From Gemmatimonadota bacterium (GTDB lineage Bacteria; Gemmatimonadota; Gemmatimonadetes; Longimicrobiales; Gaopeijiaceae): DNA of 38,449 nt. Numbering within the stretch: the stretch's first letter is position 1; every line of letters begins with the position of its first letter. Under the pieces are notes generated by a model. It was not told where the DNA came from. It made no database searches and saw nothing but the letters and a program-made list of their open reading frames with translations. Positions 34,434-38,449 of this stretch are shown piece by piece. A program made the translations under genes and the position numbers. Where the stretch lies: the NCBI GenBank assembly GCA_007121775.1, contig SKJY01000055.1, positions 1 through 38,449 of the forward strand, written 5' to 3'.

Positions 34434-35543
34434 CTACCTGGTCATCCCCACTCGAGCCGTCTCCCGTCCCAGGGGGGTGAGACGCAGCCGCTCGCTTCCT
34501 TCCCGCCGCACCCAGCCCACCCGCTCGGCCCGGTTGATGACCCGGCGGGCGAAGTCCGGAGACCACCGGAGGTGCTGCTGCAGGTGGTCGATCCGGGTCT
34601 CCTGGACCTCGTCGAGGGTGCCCTCGTGGTTCAGAAGGTGCACGGCCAGGAGCATACCGGCGAACTCCACCCGCTGTCGGGTCCGGCGCCGAATCCCAGC
34701 CAGCACACCCCTGTCCGGGGCCAGGAAGAAGGCGAGAACGAATCCTACGCCGGTCATGGTAGCCATGGCCCCGGCGATGGAGACGTCCAGGATCCAGGCG
34801 CCCCAGAAGCCGCTGAGCGCCGCCGACACCGCCAGCAGGACGCTCAGCCCCACCATGTGGGTGAGACGATCGGTGAGGAGCCACGCCGTTGCCGGCGGAG
34901 CGATCATCAGGGCCACAACCAGGATGGACCCCACCGCATCGAAGGCTCCCACCGCCGTCACCGAGACCAGGGCCATGAAGGAGTAGTGAAGGACGACGGG
35001 TGAGAACCCCAGCGCCGCTGCCAGGGCCGGATCGAAGGTGGAGAGCTTGAGTTCCTTCCAGAGGATGAGGATGGCGGCAGCGTTGAGCACCAGGATGCCG
35101 CCCATCATCCAGAGGGTCCGGGGTCCAAGATCCACCCCTCCCATCTCCCACCGTCGGAAGGGGGAGAGGGCAATCTCCCCCAGGAGCACAGAGTGGACAT
35201 CCAGGTGCATCTGACCTGCGTACCGGGCGATGAGAAGGACGGCCAGCGAGAAGAGTGCGGGAAAGACCAGAGCGATGGCGGCGTCCTCCTTCACCCTGCC
35301 ACTCCGGTGGAGGGCCTCCACCAGAACCACCGTGAGAATGCCCGTGGCGGTGGCGCCCACCACCAGGGCCGGGTGGGTCAGGTCCCGGACCCAGAAGAAA
35401 GCCAGGACGATCCCCAGGAGGACCGAGTGGGAGATGGCGTCGCTGATGAGGGAAACCCGCCGGAGTACCAGGAAGACGCCCGGTAGAGCGCAGGCCGCCG
35501 CGACCACCACCGCCAGGAGCTGGATCTCCAGATGCAGCGGCAT
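34434..35543 (-). CDS. Metal ABC transporter permease fused to a C-terminal DtxR-like winged-helix domain
   Basis: Residues 1-290 form an ABC-3 family permease (TroC/TroD, ZnuB-like) with about eight membrane helices and the conserved segments ISDAISHSVLLGIVLAFF and VSVTAVGAFDAVGSILVVALMIAPPATA. Residues 291-369 are soluble and resemble the N-terminal winged helix of the DtxR/MntR metal repressors (FAGMLLAVHLLNHEGTL, then LRWSPDFARRVINRAERVGWVRRE and LRLTPLGRETA). The fusion puts a DNA-binding-type fold on the cytoplasmic end of a membrane protein; such fusions are known among metal permeases, but their role is unclear. The ATG overlaps the preceding permease stop as TGATG. Last gene of the transporter operon. 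Confidence 0.88.
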   Translation of the reverse strand: MPLHLEIQLLAVVVAAACALPGVFLVLRRVSLISDAISHSVLLGIVLAFFWVRDLTHPALVVGATATGILTVVLVEALHRSGRVKEDAAIALVFPALFSLAVLLIARYAGQMHLDVHSVLLGEIALSPFRRWEMGGVDLGPRTLWMMGGILVLNAAAILILWKELKLSTFDPALAAALGFSPVVLHYSFMALVSVTAVGAFDAVGSILVVALMIAPPATAWLLTDRLTHMVGLSVLLAVSAALSGFWGAWILDVSIAGAMATMTGVGFVLAFFLAPDRGVLAGIRRRTRQRVEFAGMLLAVHLLNHEGTLDEVQETRIDHLQQHLRWSPDFARRVINRAERVGWVRREGSERLRLTPLGRETARVGMTR

Positions 35544-36490
35544 CAGACACCTCCTCCGGGAGTGTCTCCCGGGAGGGCGGAGCCGGGTGAGCCGCTCCGG
35601 AGGCGCGCACGGGTCCGACGGAGTCGGATCCGGTCCCAGAGAATGCCGCGCCGGGGAGCTGCCAGGATGGAGACCACCACCACCGCCGAGGCCAGGAGGA
35701 CGATGGTGGGACCGGTGGGAATCCCGTCCCCCAAGGTGCTGACCCACGCCCCGCCCACCCCCGCTAGGCCACCCAGGACCCCGGCCAGGAGCACCATCAC
35801 ACCCAGGGAATCGGTCCACTGGCGAGCCGCCGCCGCCGGCGCCACCACAAGGGCGCTCATGAGCACCACGCCCACCGTCTGAAGACCCAGTACGATGGCC
35901 ACCACCAGAAGGGATGTGAGGAGCACATCCATCCGGTTCATGGGGATCCCCTGCACCCGCCCGTACTCCCCGTCGAAGCAGAGGAGCTTCATCTCCTTCC
36001 AGAAGAGGGCCAGTAGCAAGATCGCCACCGCGCCGACCCCCACCACCAGGATCACATCCTGGATCAGCAAGGTGGCCGCCTGTCCGAAGAGGAAGGTGTC
36101 GAGTCCCGCCTGAGCCGCGGTGGGGGTGCGCTGCAGGTAGGTGAGGAGGACGAGGCCGGCACCGAAGAAGACCGAGAGGAGAATGCCCAGCGCTGAATCT
36201 TCAGGGACCCGGGAGTGGCGGACCACCGCCATGACGAAGAGGGTGCCCATCCAACCGGCAAAGGCCGCCCCCAGAACCAGGACAGGTGTGGCTCTCGAAC
36301 CGGTCAGGAGAAAGGCCAGCACGATCCCGGGGAGGGCGGCGTGGGAGACGGCGTCACCGAGGAGGCTCTGCCGTCGCAGGAGGGCGAAGCATCCCAGCGC
36401 TCCCGCCAACGCACCCACGGCGCCGGCTCCAAGCCCGACGACCCGGAGGGTGGGATCGGTGAGGAGGGCAGAGAGAAACCCGTCTCCCAT
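35543..36490 (-). CDS. Metal ABC transporter permease (TroC/ZnuB family)
   Basis: This 315-residue integral membrane protein belongs to the ABC-3 permease family for zinc, manganese or iron. LLRRQSLLGDAVSHAALPGIVLAFLL near the N-terminus and LQTVGVVLMSALVVAPAAAARQW are conserved family segments, and about eight hydrophobic helices are visible. The C-terminus is a basic cytoplasmic tail (RIRLRRTRARLRSG). Start and stop overlap the ATPase and second permease genes as TGATG on both sides. Together the two permeases form a heterodimeric channel, as in TroCD. Confidence 0.92.
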   Translation of the reverse strand: MGDGFLSALLTDPTLRVVGLGAGAVGALAGALGCFALLRRQSLLGDAVSHAALPGIVLAFLLTGSRATPVLVLGAAFAGWMGTLFVMAVVRHSRVPEDSALGILLSVFFGAGLVLLTYLQRTPTAAQAGLDTFLFGQAATLLIQDVILVVGVGAVAILLLALFWKEMKLLCFDGEYGRVQGIPMNRMDVLLTSLLVVAIVLGLQTVGVVLMSALVVAPAAAARQWTDSLGVMVLLAGVLGGLAGVGGAWVSTLGDGIPTGPTIVLLASAVVVVSILAAPRRGILWDRIRLRRTRARLRSGSPGSALPGDTPGGGV

Positions 36491-37407
36491 CAGTGCCCCC
36501 CACCTTTGGCGTTGCCTGGCATATCCCGGCCGGTAGCTCCTCCGGTAGCACCGCCTGGGATCCCATCGTCCCCTCCCATCCCGGAGCCCCCCCCGCCGGG
36601 GCCCTCACCGGCCGGAGGCGCCGCCACATAGGGGATCCGGCCCCCGTAGGCGACCCGGAGGTTCTCCTCGGTGAAAACCGTCTCCACCTCCCCGGCGGCG
36701 ATGAGCCGGACATTCAGGAGGATCACCCGGTCGAAGTAGTCGGGGACGGTCTGAAGGGAGTGATGGACCGCTACTACCGTGTCCCCCCGGTCCCGAAGTT
36801 CGTGGAGGACCCCCATGATGGCCCGCTCGGTGCGGGCGTCGACGCCCTGAAAGGGTTCATCCAGGAAGTGGACCCGGGCATCCTGCACCAACGCCCGGGC
36901 CAGGAAGACCCGTTGCTGCTGCCCCCCGGAGAGTTCTGAGATCTGGCGGTCGGCAAACGCAGACATCTCCACCCGCTCAAGGGCCCTACGTGCCGCCTCA
37001 CGCTCCTGGGCTCCCGGCCGCCGGAACCACCCGAGCCGTCCGTAGGTCCCCATGAGAACCACATCCTCCACCGAGGTGGGGAAGTCCCAGTCCACACTCC
37101 CCCGCTGGGGCACGTACGCCACTTCGCGACGCACCTCCTCCAGCGGCCGGCCCAGGATCCGCACCCGACCGGCTGCCCGGGGGATGAGCCCCAGGATGGC
37201 CCGGATCAGGGTCGTCTTCCCAGCGCCGTTGGGGCCAACGATGGCCGTGGCGGAGCCCTGTGGGATCCGCAGATCCACATCCCACAGGACCGGCTGCTCC
37301 CGATACGCGACGGTGAGGTCATCCACCGAAAGCGCCGGCACCGGCGCGTCACCGGCCCCATCAAGAAGGTGGCGCTCCGCGGATCCGGCTCTTCCCTCCT
37401 CCGTCAC
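36490..37407 (-). CDS. Metal ABC transporter ATP-binding protein with a glycine-rich C-terminal tail
   Basis: This ATPase drives the metal importer. Walker A GPNGAGKTT is at 58-66, the Q-loop YVPQRGSVDWDFP near 98-110 (an SVDWDFP-like segment common in TroB/MntB), LSGGQQQR at 159-166, Walker B VHFLDEP at 179-185, and the H-loop VHHS near 214. Residues 264-305 form a tail of mainly Gly, Ala and Pro (GGGGSGMGGDDG; GGATGG) ending KGGGH, which is unusual for this family and may be a flexible or metal-binding appendage. The start is GTG at 37407, overlapping the binding-protein stop as GTGA. Confidence 0.93.
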   Translation of the reverse strand: MTEEGRAGSAERHLLDGAGDAPVPALSVDDLTVAYREQPVLWDVDLRIPQGSATAIVGPNGAGKTTLIRAILGLIPRAAGRVRILGRPLEEVRREVAYVPQRGSVDWDFPTSVEDVVLMGTYGRLGWFRRPGAQEREAARRALERVEMSAFADRQISELSGGQQQRVFLARALVQDARVHFLDEPFQGVDARTERAIMGVLHELRDRGDTVVAVHHSLQTVPDYFDRVILLNVRLIAAGEVETVFTEENLRVAYGGRIPYVAAPPAGEGPGGGGSGMGGDDGIPGGATGGATGRDMPGNAKGGGH

Positions 37408-38363
37408 GTTCGGATTCCTCCCGGCTGCCGCCGGGAAGTCTCCGGCGCAGCCAGCGCCTCCACGATGGTCCGTACATTGGCCCGCATGAATCCCTCGTAG
37501 TGGTGGGCGCCCGATGCCGGGTCACCGAGCGCGTCCGAATAGAGAATCCCCCCGATCTCCACTCCCACACCCCGGGCCCTGACGGCGGCCCGAACCGCCT
37601 CCACATTCCGTCGGGGACGGGACGACTCGATGAAGATGGCCGGAAGTCCGTATTCACGCACCAGGCCGGCCACCCGCTGGACGTCGCCGGTCCCGGCCTC
37701 CGTCAGGGTGGTGATGCCCTGGAGCCCTTCCACCCGAAACCCGTAGGCCCGGCCGAAGTATCCGAAGGCGTCATGGGCGGTGACCAGGATCCGCCCTTCC
37801 TCCGGGATCCGAGTCACCTGGGCCCGGATCCAGAGGTCCAGGTCGTCCAGTTCACCCAAGAGGCGGGCCGCGTTCCGACTGAAGAGATCGCGCCCATCGG
37901 GATCCATCTCCTCCAGGGTGGCGGCTACCGTCTCCACCACCTTCATCCAGAGGCGCACGTCGTGCCAGACATGGGGATCCAGGGCCCCGGGGGTGTCCGG
38001 ATCTTCGAGCAGCAGGGATGGGGGGATGGCTTCGGCCACGGCCAGCGTCCGGGTCCGCCCTCGCATCTCCTCCAGAACCCGGCCCAGCGATGCCTCCAGA
38101 TTCAACCCGTTGTAGATGATCAGGTCCGCCCCGTCCAGACGGCGGACGTCACCGGCGCTGGCCCTGTAGAGATGGGGGTCGATCCCGGGACCCATGAGTC
38201 CGTGGACCCGCACTCGCGTCCCCCCCACACGCTCCACCACATCGGTGATCATTCCCACGGTGGTGACTACCCGAAGCGGCTCTCCCTCCTCCCGCGCCGG
38301 GGTAGACTCGCACCCCAGGATGCCCCAACCCATCAGGACCAGAACGAGTGTGACGCGAACCAA
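37404..38363 (-). CDS. Metal ABC transporter substrate-binding lipoprotein (TroA/ZnuA family)
   Basis: This cluster A-I binding protein captures a divalent metal and delivers it to the permeases. The start is taken as TTG at 38363, five nt after a strong AGGGAGG; the resulting 319 residues open with a lipoprotein signal ending in the lipobox ILGC (Cys18). Likely metal ligands are His in DPHLYRAS, His in DPHVWHDV, His in VTAHDAFGYFGRAYGF and Asp in LYSDALGD. A His rather than Glu at the third position resembles TroA and ZnuA more than the manganese-specific PsaA/MntC. An upstream ATG would hide the signal peptide behind 27 polar residues. First gene of the four-gene operon. Confidence 0.92.
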   Translation of the reverse strand: MVRVTLVLVLMGWGILGCESTPAREEGEPLRVVTTVGMITDVVERVGGTRVRVHGLMGPGIDPHLYRASAGDVRRLDGADLIIYNGLNLEASLGRVLEEMRGRTRTLAVAEAIPPSLLLEDPDTPGALDPHVWHDVRLWMKVVETVAATLEEMDPDGRDLFSRNAARLLGELDDLDLWIRAQVTRIPEEGRILVTAHDAFGYFGRAYGFRVEGLQGITTLTEAGTGDVQRVAGLVREYGLPAIFIESSRPRRNVEAVRAAVRARGVGVEIGGILYSDALGDPASGAHHYEGFMRANVRTIVEALAAPETSRRQPGGIRT

Positions 38364-38412
38364 CGAATCCTCCCTCCTCAATGGGTGTAGACGCTTCCCG
38401 GGATGGTGGGCC

Positions 38413-38449
38413 GGGTCCACCGGCCGGGAACCAACTGGATCCACCGGCC
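38413..38449. repeat. Two 13-bp direct repeats upstream of the metal-binding lipoprotein
   Basis: GGGTCCACCGGCC (38413-38425) and GGATCCACCGGCC (38437-38449) differ at one base and are 24 bp apart, ending at the window edge about 50-86 bp upstream of the TTG start. They could be a regulator site for the metal operon, but two GC-rich copies may be chance. Confidence 0.25.

Overview
The window is a compact, GC-rich (roughly two-thirds G+C) piece of bacterial chromosome. Almost every gene lies on the minus strand, in tightly overlapping operons joined by ATGA, GTGA and TGATG stop/start fusions. Several traits together suggest a diderm bacterium outside Proteobacteria, most likely Gemmatimonadota or a near relative: RNase Y, a CIRCE-controlled groESL, a bacillithiol-type glycosyltransferase (BshA), type III pantothenate kinase, a MutL with the endonuclease motif, separate SecD and SecF, and an outer-membrane-like protein. 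The phylum is an inference from gene content, not a measurement.

Left edge (1-754): a fragment of an integron-type tyrosine recombinase runs off the window. It keeps the first N-terminal helix and the start of the catalytic domain but has lost the core-binding domain in frame. Next come a GTTAGGC site, an intrinsic terminator, a palindromic element carrying a 15-bp copy of the tRNA-Cys 3' end, and a tRNA-Gly(GCC)/tRNA-Cys(GCA) unit with its own promoter. A lone plus-strand gene (1122-2891) encodes a secreted, probably outer-membrane, protein of unknown role.

2911-20523 (minus), in transcription order: thrS, infC, rpmI, rplT, pheS, pheT, a small coiled-coil gene, zapA, a structured 250-nt gap, rny, folD, xseA, xseB, a prenyl synthase (ispA-like), dxs, nadK, recN. 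These cover translation (two aminoacyl-tRNA synthetases, IF3, L35, L20), cell division (ZapA and a ZapB-like partner), RNA turnover, one-carbon metabolism, DNA repair and isoprenoid precursors. infC appears to start at an ATC codon, and a terminator-like hairpin lies 43 nt upstream of it.

20704-22860 (minus): groES-groEL, with a sigma70-type promoter and a perfect CIRCE operator, so probably under HrcA control.

22949-34282 (minus), in transcription order: secD, secF, tatD, mutL, miaA, bshA, nadC, birA, coaX, and a divergent class I isoprenoid-synthase-fold protein. This run combines protein export, mismatch repair, tRNA modification, thiol biosynthesis and cofactor biosynthesis (NAD, biotin attachment, CoA).

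34434-38363 (minus): a four-gene TroABCD/ZnuABC-type metal ABC transporter. Its second permease carries a fused C-terminal DtxR-like winged-helix domain, and its ATPase has a glycine-rich tail. No obvious defence or toxin system is present. The most unusual items are the deleted integron integrase beside a tRNA-end duplication, the permease-DtxR fusion, the ATC-initiated infC with an upstream attenuator-like hairpin, the atypical isoprenoid-fold protein, and the structured zapA-rny gap.
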